A stretch of 64,000 bases of DNA from Hydractinia symbiolongicarpus (Eukaryota > Cnidaria > Hydrozoa > Anthoathecata > Hydractiniidae): the NCBI RefSeq assembly GCF_029227915.1, contig NC_079875.1:7997001-8061000 (forward strand), given 5' to 3'. Positions 13,301 to 26,195 of this stretch are shown here, one piece after another. The notes beneath the pieces were generated by a model. The model did not search any database and had not been told where the DNA came from. It was given only the letters and a program-made list of their open reading frames with translations. Position 1 is the first letter of the stretch. Each line of letters opens with the position of its first letter. A program made the position numbers and the translations under genes.

Positions 13301-13857
13301 AAATAATTAAAAAGATGAAGAATAATTAAAAATAAGAATATTAAAAAACAAAATTTAGTTTTTAATGTAAATAAATATAAATAAATAAAAAATTAATGCA
13401 GAAAAATAAAAAGTTGTTTACACTTCCCTACCTCTCATGGGACTGCGTAGAAAAGTAGGGCTATTTTTAAAAACATCACACATCTTTTAAAACCTTGTGG
13501 AGACAAACGACAAACTACTCTCGTTGTCTAAGTCAAATGATAAACCATAAAACTTTTCGCACAGCTCTTATAAATTATACTGAAGTAATCCTCATGATCT
13601 TGTTCACATTCCGCATTAAAAAAAAACATATCAGGTTCGACTTATTAATCGTAGTCGGCATTATTTTAATAATATTTATATAAACCGCATGTGGCTCTCA
13701 ACTACCTGCTGTTAAAAGATCACATTGTACCAGGTCAAAATTGTCAAAAAACATATTCTTCGTGCTCATTTTAACACACCAATGCTATTGTTTATAAAAT
13801 TATAACAGGTGTGAATACAAGTGATAAAAAACGGGGCCCCCTTTCAAATTTTTAACT
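10381..13857. other. Gene desert, first part
   Basis: AT-rich sequence with short composition-driven ORFs only (for example 10875-11108, 13495-13683). AGCT palindrome runs occur near 12000. No gene, RNA or element was recognised. Confidence 0.5.
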
Positions 13858-14224
13858 TTACGTGTTTCTGACTTTTTCAGAAAACAAGAAGCTGCCAAAT
13901 GATTCTGTACCGAATCGCATTGTATCTATTCCGTTCATTAGTTGTATGGTGCGCGTTCGAATTGCGGAAGTTGCATTCGAATTAGTATACCTAACATTTG
14001 ACGAATCGTGCTTTATATTGAACAACATCATGCGCAATGCTGAGTTTTTGTTTTTGATGTATTCAGCATGGATAGCTGTGTATAGATATATCATAAACAG
14101 GCTTGAAAAGCTAGAACACAGGAATATACCAGTTAAACACATTACACAAAGTAAAAAGGGTCCGGGCACCAATTGGTGTTTCAGTTACTCGTGCTGCGTT
14201 ATTAAATTTTTCGATCAACCGTGA
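13858..14224. other. Overlapping ORFs on both strands, unidentified
   Basis: Both strands are open over the same 300-360 bases, unusual in this stop-rich DNA. The minus frame (14172-13858, 104 codons, first codon TTG) begins with a hydrophobic membrane-like segment (FLLCVMCLTGIFLCSSFSSL) followed by a polar Asn/Ser/Thr-rich part. The plus frame (13862-14224, 120 codons, first codon not ATG) is preceded by a pyrimidine-rich tract ending in CAG near 13880 that could be an acceptor. Neither was recognised. A decayed GPCR-like exon on the minus strand is possible but not supported by any class motif. Confidence 0.2.
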
Positions 14225-17200
14225 TGTGAAGAAAAGATATTTGAAATATGTAAAATATATACTCTATATAAAACCTTTTTCACAACGCAGAATTCACTGA
14301 AGCGTTTCAACGAAGCAGTAATATAATTTTTTTATCAACGAGCATAAAAAAGCCTGGGACAAAATTTGATAAAAATTCGTTCTTAATTAATAAGACATTT
14401 CTCTTGACTATAAAAAAAATGACACAAAACTCGAGCAATTATAACAATAATTATCATCAATATCAAAGTCTTGCTTATCAAATTACGTATTACAAACAAG
14501 TATAAAATATTAATTCTCAAAATGAAACATGTTTTATTGCTCTTAATAATTCCCATAATACTTTTCGTACTTATTACTATTTTTATTATATTTTTATTTT
14601 ATTATTATTTTTATTATCACTTGGTGCAATGCGATTTTTTTTTAACTATATAATAATCAGCTTGTTTTTAAAAAAAGGAGAATGATATTTATAATCCTTT
14701 TCAAGTATACACCAATGCTACGGTGAACGAAATTTTAGTACAGTTAATATGTAACATAAACAAAGTAATGACAAATTAATAATAATTTTTTTTTAAATAT
14801 GATTTTTATGTCTGCGTTAGGGTTAGGGTTTCAGCGAAAAAATAAAAAAAAATATGTCACTTCATATAACATGAAAAAGTAAAAATCAGGTGAAATACTA
14901 AAATTAAGGAACATGAAAACAAAAAAACAAACAATATAAATATATTACCCAATAAATCGTAATTCAACCTTCTTTGATACATCGTCATGTTTTTCCTTCG
15001 TATATGTATTTAGTAACAAAAGATTGTCATTGGAATGTAACTTTTTTATATTTATTTCGATAAAATGCGTTCTTTTCTGATATAAAACCAATCAAGAGTT
15101 AATTATGCCTTATTGTAAATTTAATCAGGGGGTAAATTGAGGAAAAATTTAACTTTTAACCTAATTGCACAAATTATTAGCATTCAATCCAAATTATATG
15201 ATTTCATATCAAAATGAAAAATGTGCATGCATTTTTAAACGATTGTGTATATGAGTAATAAGAGGCTAAAATCCCCCTTTTTATTGTGAATTTTGTCATG
15301 TTTACACCCCCAGAAAGGTTATCATTATGTGTGAATTTATTTTAATTTTGACATTCATATTATTAATTTTCTATCTAAGTACACCCTGCGGGACGACATA
15401 TTACTAATTGTGAATAAAAATACGGGGGCGAAATTTGTAATCATATGCATGACAGTCATATCACTTTAGCTGCCACTCTTTGAATTATTTTTTTGTTCGT
15501 GCTTCTAAAGTAGCACCGTCATTGCAAGACTGCTAATAAAATCCTTGTATTTCTTTGTAGTGTTAAATTCGAGCAGGATTTTGTATACTAAAATGCACCG
15601 ATAAAATTAAAATTTCATGGTTTTGTGGTTGGCATATTTGAGATTTCTCCCTTGTTTTCTTGCTTTTGTTGCATTAAAATGTTTTTTCAACGTTTTTTTT
15701 TTTGGGCCCAGTCCAACTTCTACCTTCTTGATTAAATTTCGCGAAGATTAATGTTCGCAACTTTTACCTGCACTCGTGAACATTTGTCGAAATTACTAGA
15801 AATTAAGTACTCGCTAAAACGATTTTTTTCTTCCGTTTTCATCCTTATTAAAGTAGGTTTTCAATACAAGCTTTCTGCTTTTTTGAATATTTTTCAAATT
15901 TTTTTGCTACTTACTGGCTTATTCCACTAATTGCTTAAGTTTCCTCGTCGTTGCTTTGGAATTAAGATCCTTTTGGAATTTGGAAACGCTCGATGCACGG
16001 TTATTAAATTTGTGGTTAATATTAATCAAGAGCCTTAAATGTGATGATTTTGCAAAAAATTTTTGGTATTGCAAGTTGCTTAATAAATTAAAAAAACATT
16101 TAATGGGACACGTTGGCGTTGAAGATTCATTAGCTGAAACAGAAACGTGATTAATTAGAAGTAACTTGAATTAGTAATTGAGGAAAATGAAGCGAATATC
16201 AACTTAATTTGACGATACGTTCGTGGGGGAGATGGAAGTCGTTAAGGTAAGAAACAAAAAGCTATTCATATACGTTGCGTCTCTGTTGAATCAATTTGAA
16301 ATAGAATCGGAGAGTCTGTTGTACGATAGATGTCATGAGATCCTTAAATGACTGAAAGCCGGCTTCTGCATGTCACCTGTTCAGTAGTTGCAAAGATGGT
16401 TTGTTTTGTGATGCTTTGGTAATTTCACCTTCTGTTTGCCTTTGGTCAATTTATTTTGGGATAAAAATGTGGCTAAAACAAATGCTAAACGAATTGCCTA
16501 ATTGAGAAATTTTAAGACAATTTCTGAATTTTTATTTGTTTATTAAAAACTATTCGATAACGCGTTCTGGGCAAAATCACTTCATTAAACCTAAACATTA
16601 TTAAACATAGTATTAAAAAAAAAAATATTTTGAGGACTAAAATAGGTGTGAAAATTAAATTTTCTTTAGAACTAGCTCACTATCCAAGTATCAGAAAAAA
16701 AATATGATAGAATCAACTAATCAATGAATAAAGAAAAAAATTGTGACAAGCAGTAAAATTTGTAGAAAAATGTTCCTTGAAAAGTTTTGACCTAATGATT
16801 GGGAGCTAGCTAAAAGTTGCGTGCACGAGACAATAGGTTTGATGCACATGACGACACACGAAGATAGCCCGTGAAACAACAATAATTATAACGTTATTGC
16901 GCATGCCTGTATTTTAAAGCAAAAAGTGTTAATAATCAGACCACCAAAAACAAAACAATCAAAAAAATTTTTTGCATTCGAAAGAGCTGTTTAGGACTGG
17001 GAGGACATTTCTTGCACGAGTAACTTTAAACGGAAATTGATCATTCATTTTTGTCATTACTAAAAGGATGGTGGATTTGATTGGATATTGCTTTGATGTA
17101 GAACCGAATAATTATGTAATGTAGTCGATTTAAAAATATCTGTTAAAAATGGAAATATTTTCCGCCGACAATTTAGCTGTGCATCTCGCTGACGTTAGCG

Positions 17201-19604
17201 TATTTAAAGCTGTCCACGTTTAAATAGGTTGCCTCCCATAACATAGGTTGCATTCTATAACGTTGCTATGATTTTCCGATGTGAATTAGAAAAAGTGCAA
17301 AAGTTTTGATAAAGAATAGTTCCTTTGATTCGATTTTCAATCTCTCCCGCCAAAGTTTTTGTTTGTTTGATTCCTTTTTGTTTGTTTATTTTCTTCCAAA
17401 CTTGTTAAAGTTATGGTGGACATGTAAAAAAAGCATAACATATTTTAAAACATTTCCAAGGGCTTCTAATATAAATAAGAACCTAATTCTTAGTCCAAAT
17501 ATTTTTTAATGGTTTTTTAAAACTAAAGCTGTATGTATTTTAAGATCTTATGTAGCAGAAAACCAAATTATCGTATATTACCGCTCTCCCAACAAAATCA
17601 CGTTAGAAGCTCGTGAGGGAACGTAGAATAAAATATTGTAGGAATATATTTAACTAACAAAGATTTTAATTTCTACAATCTATTATTATGACATGATCAT
17701 CATGACATTATTTGGTGTCAAATGTTTTTTTTTAAAAAAAATTGGGATGATAATAAACCTACAAACAAAAAAATTCTGACAGTTGATTCATTTTTTTTAT
17801 AAGATTCTGTCTAACCCCCGTTTTTGTTGTTTTTAATATCAAAAAATTTTAAATGCATCACGGTGCTTGAAATTGCGCAAATCAATTTAAAGATAGTAAT
17901 TATATATTAATAAACGTGAAATTTCTGAAGAAAGCTAATTTTTATCATTCCTTTTATGTCGTTTTGTTTATTATTATTATAATTTTTATTTTTAAAACTA
18001 CTTGTTAATTGCGAAGGTTTTCTCTCGTAATATAACATCGATCGGTTGGGGAATTTCATTTGTGGTAATTTCAACTTTACGTATTGAAATTTTATTACCA
18101 ATCTCCTAAAGTTTGCCAAACTATTCACTGCACTTTAAAAAAGAAATACTGAGGATTTTTTTTCCTTGAAGTATAAAGAAAAGAAAATGAGAAAAAATTA
18201 GCTTTACTATTGTTCCTATTTTGTTCTCATAATTCGTCACCCCCAGCCTTATTAACCTCAGAAAAAGGGAGTAACCTCATACGGAGTCTTTCACTTGGTA
18301 AAATCATCAAAAAGGACTTGTAACGAGCGACGCTATTTAACGTTGCAACATTGAGATATTAATTCTGAACAAACATGTATCAGCACAAATACATCTATTT
18401 TTTTATTCATTTCTTAAAATTAGATCCGTTGGACACTGTCAAAGATGGGTCGTGTTGAAATTTTATTGATTGTAAAGTAAATTTTATTGATAAATAAATA
18501 AAACCATAGCAAAAAAATATAAAAGATATAATTTTTGATTCTTATGGAGATGGGTGTAAGTGCAGTTCAATTTTTTTAGGAGAAAACATTAAAAAGGTGT
18601 GTTAATTTTTAACCTAGACTGTATAGCTCCCTGTTTTTTATTACAAAGCCAGGTAAAGCTTTATTCCTTGTTAACGAATTACTAAAATGTATATATTTAT
18701 TAACGATTAAAAATTAAAGTCAAACTTACAAATTTTTCTAGACCACCTTTGTACAAATTATCCACAAAAAGTGAACACAAATTTCACAAGAATTGAGTAT
18801 TAATTAAAATTGTCCGCATTATGTCGGGTTGTTAATTAGAGTCGCCATTAACACGTGCAATTAAATACATCAAAATAACAGTACATAGTATGATGGATAC
18901 ACCTGGTGAATATTTGTGTAATGTGCTTGCTGGTGTTAATTGTTAAGACAACAGGTAGCACATTGGCTTGCGTGAAAAATACTGGCATTCCCACATTAAT
19001 TAAACGGAAAAATAAATGTTAAAACGGCACTCCATATCTTGAACGGCGCTCCATATCTTGTTCTGACGCGGTGTGTATGGTGTGTTAGTAAAATCAATAG
19101 CAACCTAGGCGCGTGGAATTGCTCCACTGTATTACCTGCGTCGGTACAACAATAAAAAGAAACATAATCTTTCTTGACTTGAGGTTGAGGCTATAGGTAT
19201 CAACTGCAATTTCGCCAAACTTTCAGAAAATTGAAAAAATATATATGCGTAGATTAACAGGGATTTTGCTAACAGGAATTTTAAGGGTATTAAACAAGGT
19301 CTGGCTGCAATTTTTTTTAACAAAAATTTTTTATAGTTAAGAAACTTCCAGGCTTAACTCAAAAAGTATGTTTCTTATAAAAGAGACATATATGGGAGAG
19401 ACATTGCAGAGGATTCGTTATTCTCTGTTTGGTTTTTTGATTTCGAAAAAAAAAGGCCTGGGACGAGGTTGGTTATACTTAGTGAGTTATGAAAATCATT
19501 CCCAATCTTACTTTCTTCGCACGATCATGATTTACTTATAATAATGTAAATAACAACACCAAGCTCGACCGCAGCACCTTTTACCACCATTGAGAAGGAA
19601 ATAG
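14225..19604. other. Gene desert, second part
   Basis: Low-complexity AT-rich DNA. It includes a short TTAGGG-like stretch at about 14817, a single CCTGGGAC half-motif near 14350 and a half copy of the hairpin end motif (CCTGGGACGAGGTTGG) near 19457. No coding exon was recognised. Confidence 0.5.
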
Positions 19605-19669
19605 CCCTGGGGACGAGAGTTTTGATCGTAGGTCGTTAACATTTATTCCTTAGCAACTTCGTCCCCAGG
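19605..19669. repeat. Short hairpin repeat (CCTCGTCCCC family)
   Basis: CCTGGGGACGAG at the left and TTCGTCCCCAGG at the right are inverted copies (11 of 12) separated by about 40 bases. The arm matches the end motif of the better-preserved hairpin at 21454-21552. Confidence 0.5.
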
Positions 19670-21453
19670 TCTCTTTTTATCTTTCTGACAATCTCGGACG
19701 GCGAGAGAAATGGTCAAAAAGAGAAAAGCAGCCCGAGGGCGAAGTTTCTTTGAGTCTTTATAAAGTGTTTAGTGTCCTAACTAAAAAATCTGTTTAGAAC
19801 GCAATAGAATTAAGTGGTGCGGCTTTTTTACTAAAGACCTACTGATCCTGCACTACAAATCCGTCACTATCAAATCCGTCATTGTCAAATCCGTCATTAT
19901 TAAATTTTTCACCTGTTGAGAATTCTGATAGTCAATATTGCGTGGGCGTTTGTTATGAATTAACCATTATATATAATAGCCGGGGAAACAAGTCCCAATT
20001 GATTATATTCCCCGCAATTTCATTTTTTTTTGCCATCTAAAATCTAAGCATAAGCTTTGAGATCGCAAGACTGTATATTTATTAGTCTCTTCACACCAAA
20101 AATTAACTTAGCGATAACCTTATTGGCAAAACATTTTGCCGTTCTCGTTTCGTGAACCAGGGGCTCAGGGTACAAGAAACCCTGGGGAAAATAATGATCT
20201 ATTTTGATATTTTGAACATTATTATTGTTTTGCCTATACATCGAACTACGCAATAAGTAAGCAATAACCTTATTAATATTACGAGTGTATAAAGTATTTA
20301 TTTTCGCTAGTCTACTGAAAAAGTGTATATTGATCGCAAATAAAAATTTGTAACATTCACTCAAGTTAGTGACGTTATTCGTTTAGAAATTGCCCTGCAA
20401 TATCCAGGTCATTTTGTTCTAAAATTAAGTTTTATACGACTTGATTTAAAGTAAAGTTTACTTTTCATGAGTGCTAGCCCAACTAAGCAGAGATACTTGT
20501 CATCCAAGTGGTTAGTCAAGGCTGAACAGTGGAGTCTGTGTATTATACAGAAACAACATCGAGTCTCAGCCTAAAATCTTTTGTTGCTTATATCGTAGCA
20601 TGTATAAGTTTTTTCAATTTACTGCTAATAATTGTCAAATGTTTGATTAATAATTTTCTTTGCTGTATATAAAAAGTAAAACTAATATTATATTGAAATT
20701 ACTGCTAAAAAGAATTATAACTAACAAAAACGAATATGCCAAAGATAAAAATAACAAATATAACAAATATAACAAATATATATATAAATATAAAAAAATA
20801 TATCATATTAATAAAATACCTTCCGTTCTTTTCTTAGTTATAATTTTTTTCATTTTTTTCAATTTTTGTTTAACTATATCAACACAAGTGATATTTTCAT
20901 TTTATATGGAAGCTTGATGAACTTTTCTTTTCATATATATATATATACTATATAAATTTTATTCGTATCAAATGTATCGAATATAATTAATAATTCAATG
21001 TGTCAATTGAAATATTACATTGTCAATTACCGATTAATATCAACTTAGTTACCAGGTCCCTGCTTTTAATTAATAACGATAGACCTAAGTTCGAATTTGA
21101 TTTCCTATTAAGAATTGATAAGCAATGAATAAATAAGGAAAGTTAGTACTTTAATATCATTAATATCAATTCTAATTTGTTTCAACAAATCACACGGAAG
21201 AGACATGGGAATGAGGTTGATATTTAACTAAACATTTTTTGTGTTCGTGTTGTAAACATCAGAAATTAAAGGACATTTTCTTAATATTTTTTTTTATATA
21301 CATTTTCGATACACCCGGAACCTAGTTTTTAAAGCACGTTGATCGTTGAGACTGAGATATACTGAGAACATGTTCGGAAGGTGTTTAGCCTGTTTTCTTA
21401 GCTACAACTCATAAGGACAAAATAATGTACGTTTGGTGATACCAAAGAAAGAA
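19670..21453. other. Gene desert, third part
   Basis: AT-rich. ORFs at 20044-20364 and 20660-20917 are low-complexity (Asn/Lys/Tyr) with no recognisable family. A weak tRNA-like box B (AACATCGAGTCTC) lies near 20555, without supporting structure. Confidence 0.45.
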
Positions 21454-21552
21454 CAACCTCGTCCTCAGGACTTGTTAGGCTTTTTATATTTGGACGGCCT
21501 GAACAAGTATACCCAAATATAAAAAGCCTAATAAGTCCTGGGGACGAGGTTG
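21454..21552. mobile_element. 99-bp foldback MITE-like hairpin
   Basis: Two 41-bp arms, 21454-21494 and 21512-21552, are inverted copies with three mismatches around a 17-bp loop, so the whole element folds into one hairpin. The ends read CAACCTCGTC and its complement. AAGAA lies immediately outside both ends, consistent with a 5-bp target-site duplication, though the A-rich context weakens that. It is too short to code, so any movement would depend on another element's transposase. Confidence 0.7.
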
Positions 21553-22435
21553 AAGAAATAATTATTTTTCACTTATCTTTTTACCACTATGTACGTTTTT
21601 GCAATGATTATGATTTCAACATCATATACATTCGTAAAAACATTCATTGTTAACAGTATGTAAATGTCTATTTTGTTAAAAGAACATTTGAGGCTAAAAA
21701 AGCGTTAGAAAATAAGCACATTCAGCCTCAGTTGAAATTTAGATGTTCTTCTTAAAAAAATCTGTCTACTGTTTTTTTATGAGCTAATTTTGTCAAAATG
21801 AGGAGAATCTTGACTTTTTAGAAGCTAAAAGAGATTTCACCCTCAAACAACCAACTTAACTACTAAAGCTGAATAATAATGAATATAGCAACAAAAAGTC
21901 GTACTTACCAAAAAGCTAGTATTTGTATTTGACAATTCAATGTCTAACAACTAATTCAACCAATGTATCGTACAAAAATATCCACTCTTTCCTCTGTTTT
22001 TTTCTTTTCTTGAAATTACTTTTTATAAGTAATATATATTTTTTATCTAAACATAATATTTATGATTACATTTTATTATTTATCATGTCTAGCATTCAAA
22101 CATTCAAACTATTTATTGTTACGGCTACCAGTATCAGTACCAATCCAATTAAACTAAACGTACTAAAACGAACTAGTAAAAATTATGTAAACAGAACACC
22201 AAATTTAATAATCAAGTCAAAAATTTAACTTTTGAGTTGAATGACATTATTGTCAATAAATCATAATAAATTATGTAAAATTACTGAAATTACTTTTTTT
22301 TATTCTTTTCAATTTTTTGAAAATGCAATGCTGTGAATTTATGTTTAAAAGTAGGTCTTTCTTTTTTCAATAGAAAGAATTGAAAAATTGCAAAAATGAA
22401 GACTTTTTTAATTAAACATATTTAAAAAAGCTTTA
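21553..22435. other. Non-coding interval, no gene seen
   Basis: One 101-codon ORF (21923-22228) is hydrophobic and AT-driven, with no family resemblance. Nothing else was seen. Confidence 0.45.
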
Positions 22436-22578
22436 CTAGAGGGCGGTGTTTATTAGAGGGCGGTGTTTATTAGAGGGCGGTGTTTATCAGAGGGCGGCTC
22501 CTATTAGAGGGCGGCGCTTATTAGAGAGTGACATTTATTAGAAGACGGTGTCTAATAGGGTGCGGCGTTTATAAGAGG
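22436..22578. repeat. 17-bp minisatellite
   Basis: About eight tandem copies of a 17-bp unit with consensus GGGCGGTGTTTATTAGA. The first three are nearly identical and later copies are increasingly diverged and shifted. The unit is far more GC-rich than its surroundings. Confidence 0.85.
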
Positions 22579-22766
22579 TCGACGTACATATTTACAAAGG
22601 TATGGCGTTTATCTAAGGTTCTTTTTCAGAAATTACGCCCTGAACTATCTCCACAAAAATTCTGTAAAATAAATAAGAAACAATGGTAGGTGAAAGCAAT
22701 TTTATATTGATGAGGAAGGCACCGTTAATGCTCCACTCAAACTGTCTGTTTCGAAAAAGCATCCTC

Positions 22767-22823
22767 TTCTAATTTAACATCCCCTTTCAAGCGGCAACGC
22801 CCGAAGGGGATGTTAAATCAGAA
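22767..22823. repeat. 20-bp stem hairpin
   Basis: Inverted arms at 22767-22786 and 22804-22823, with ATTTAACATCCCCTT perfect and one mismatch further out, enclose a 17-base loop that is GC-rich (GCGGCAACGCCCG). It could be a foldback repeat or a structured transcript. Nothing nearby indicates a host gene. Confidence 0.6.
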
Positions 22824-24697
22824 CACTAATTAAATCTTTTACTGCTAGCTAATTATGATAATGGTCGATATTCGAAATAATCTTTTTCTCTCACTTTTTA
22901 AAATAGTTTCTTTGTTATTGGTTACTTGGAATTGTCGAAAATAGTAAAAAGATGTGTAAAAAGGGTGAAAACTAAGCGTAAACCAAGATAGTATACAGAA
23001 CACACAAACATAACAATACATAAATTATACTTAGCTATTTTTAGCATATAATAATTCCACATAATTATATTCATTCCAAACGTAACAAACAAGCAACACG
23101 TTTTCATAATACAACTAGCTAACATTTAATTTTTAACAATTATTTTCTTCTCATTATCGTTAACGTTAATAACTTCAATAATTCTATGCCGTATGATTTT
23201 AATCAATATTTTTTAATTAGAAAGAGTAAAACTTGTTTGAAAAATATTTATCGCTCTTTTGATTTGACCCTAACCCCGATAAACACACCACCTATAGATA
23301 AGCTTGTTTGATACAGCTAATTAAGGTAGAGCTCTACTGGCATTGCAATTTAGGGTGGTCCCATTCAGAAGCAATTTTCTCATCCCAAATCTCATTAATA
23401 ATTCATAAGCCATTATTGAATTAATTTTGTAACATTTTTTGTTTTCAAATTGAGAATGAAATAATCGTTCAATTTTTATAGAGTTAATATATGAAAAATC
23501 GAAATAAATCGAATCGAAATAAATAATTATTGTTTTATGTTATACTTTGTATTAATAATTAAGAAGAATTTTTATCTTCTTTTTCAACTCTATATTTTAT
23601 ATACTTCATTTATATTCAATTTAAGTGTAATTCTTCTATACTGAATAAGATATTTGTTAGCCTTAAATTTTAAAGAAATGAAAAAAAAATATTGAGCAGT
23701 AACTAAATTAAACATATCCTTTTCACCAAAGTTTGTTAAAAAAAAGCAACAATAATATTAAGACTTAAAAAAAGCTAATTTTTCTAAAAATCTAAATTCA
23801 ATATGGCAGGCTAGCTGTGTTGTGATTTTAATTATACATCATATGAGGCATACTTGAGCATGAAGAACAACAATATCTGTTCACTAAATGCAACAAATTC
23901 AATGTTCGAATGTTTATGATATGAAGCTTTTAAACTCTCCTGTGTAGAACCTATTAATATTTTCTGCTGCTCTGAAAATTCGTAAATTCTTCGTTTGTTA
24001 ATTTTTATGGTCTTTGCTCATTTTTTATTAGTATTTTGACAGTCAAGTTTAATTTAAGAAAAAAATAAAGTTTTTCTCAAAAGAAAATATAATAATAATA
24101 AAATAACTCCGTGAAGGAGTGTTGTAACTTGCGCATAATTTATGCACTCAGTAGCTTTCATTAACTGTCATTTTGCCATTCAACATGTACGCACTTTATT
24201 AATAAGAAACAAAACGTCATCTCAAGAACTCGAAAAATCATACGCAGTTAATAACTACACAGCTGTCGCGAATTATATAGTTGATTAAGAAGCACATATG
24301 CTGATAAGCTGAATAATAAAATCATGTCACATATACAAAGCTGGTTTTCATTGAGCATTGAATGTTTCATAACATCACGGTAACTTTTAGATATTCCCGA
24401 AAGTCTTGATTTACTTCATGGTTGATTAATTTCAATATTTTACAATATATATTTTAGGTTGAGAAAATATTCTTTAGAACAATTATTATTAATAATTAAA
24501 TTGTTTACCCAAGCCTCTTTAGTCACTTTAGTACTGCTATCAACGAGGGTCCTACCAAGGGGGTCCTAATGCATTTAAAAATCCCATTTAAGCTACAGAA
24601 GTCGTACAAGCACAGCAATTGTTCATCTAGACAAGCGCCTACATATCAATCCTATTCTTATGCTGAATGCTAAGCAGAAAGCATGAATTCACAATTT
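22824..24697. other. Non-coding interval, no gene seen
   Basis: AT-rich DNA without credible ORFs, RNA genes or repeats beyond simple sequence. Confidence 0.5.
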
Positions 24698-24770
24698 GAC
24701 TCGGCCGGGGTTTGAACCCAACACCTCCTGCACTAGAAGCAAAGGGCCTACCACAAGGCTAACAGACGGC
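24698..24770 (-). mobile_element. tRNA-derived (SINE-like) promoter head
   Basis: On the minus strand, box A-like TTAGCCTTGTGGTAGG and box B GGGTTCAAACCCCGG are spaced as in a tRNA gene. The 5' and 3' flanks do not pair into a seven-base acceptor stem, so this is better read as a SINE head or tRNA pseudogene than a working tRNA. It differs from the element at 4456. Confidence 0.5.
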
Positions 24771-26143
24771 AACCTAATAATGACCAGCCTGATGAGAATT
24801 TTAGTATTCTTATAAAGAAATCGTGTTGTCGATTTTGTAAATAACTATTACAAATCTCTGTTAACAATTACATAAGGCACAAATATCGATTTTCAAATTC
24901 AAAAGGCTGAAGGAAAAGTTATCATTCTTATAAGAAAATGCGTATGAAAGTGTATAATATTTTTTTGCGAATAATCTTTACAATATACAATATAACCATT
25001 TAATATATATAATATATGAAGAAATTATTAACTTGAGTAGCAGCGTTCTTCAAAAACTCGTCAAGGATCAAAACTAGATTCTCTCAAGCCAAGTATATTT
25101 AAGAGAATTATTTTTTGACCCGCTAGTTCGACATCGCACTAAGCAGTTAAATTTCAAACAGGTAAAATTACGCTAAAGACAACAACTTCCGTTCCTTATA
25201 TCCCCAGTTTTGTTAAGAATGATAATATCCGTAAGAAAATTTCTGTGGTAGTTCTTATAAATCGATATGTTAGTGCAGCGGTCTGGTGACATACTTGTTC
25301 AAAAACTCGGATGAGTTAAGAGTGATTTAGGGAATCGTTTTTCCAAGCAACCTGAAAGAATTAACCCTCGAATAAGCTTCCACCACTATGACAATGTTTT
25401 TTAATTCCAGAAACCGTCCTAGCTACCGACGGGCAATCATTTTGTCCAACAATGTATCAACGTGTGGATAATTTTGTTTTTAACTTTACATTCAATATAA
25501 TGAACAATTCCAATAAGTTATTGTTTATTGAAAGTCACCTTTTTCGCTGCTAGCTACACTAAGGATGTGTAACTGTAGGCACACTTTCCTCCTCGCATTC
25601 TAGTCTAGCATAATATTCCGAAAAAACAATTGAAAGATTTTGGTCTATTTATTGGTGATTTGAATCTGCTACATAACACATTCTTCAGCCTGTTCTAACT
25701 TTTTACGTCATTCTTATCTTCTTAAGGATTTGTTGATCGTAGTTAAAAATCTTTTGAGCGAACTTTTCCATTCTCTTTAAGTATTAACATTTCAATTTTA
25801 ATTCCTTTTAAAAAAAAAGTACTAAGCGAAGGGACATAACATTTTTGATTTAGGCAATTTCCTCAGAATACTGTGAAATTTTATAAAGTTCTTTTTTTTA
25901 TTCTGTTATTTTAATCAACATAACCAGTCCTCATTCCTTATGACGCTTGTATCATCAAATATTTTTGTTTTCGTATCGTAGAAAAATGTTGGAGACAGAG
26001 GTTACCATAAACTGTATAAATATTACATAAAATGAATTCAATTAAGTATTTGTGGCAACAAAGAAAATTATCCAGACATTTTTTTTCAAGCTGGTGACGT
26101 AGGTTGCAAAATAATGTCTTTGAATTAACCATAACAAGAAACC
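24771..26143. other. Non-coding interval, no gene seen
   Basis: AT-rich with only short, unrecognised ORFs. Confidence 0.5.
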
Positions 26144-26195
26144 CAACCTCGACTTCGTAGGCCCAAAAAATCTAAAAATTCCTTGAACGAGGTTG
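26144..26195. repeat. Degraded hairpin repeat (CAACCTCG family)
   Basis: CAACCTCG at the left and CGAGGTTG at the right bound 52 bases whose inner arms (AAAATCT/ AATTTTTAGATT) partly pair. It appears to be a truncated relative of the hairpin at 21454-21552. Confidence 0.4.

Noticed and set aside
14815-14835. Telomere-like TTAGGG repeats
   Set aside because: Only about two and a half units in the middle of AT-rich DNA, too few to mean an interstitial telomere.
24698-24770. Functional tRNA gene on the minus strand
   Set aside because: Good box B, but the ends do not pair as an acceptor stem.
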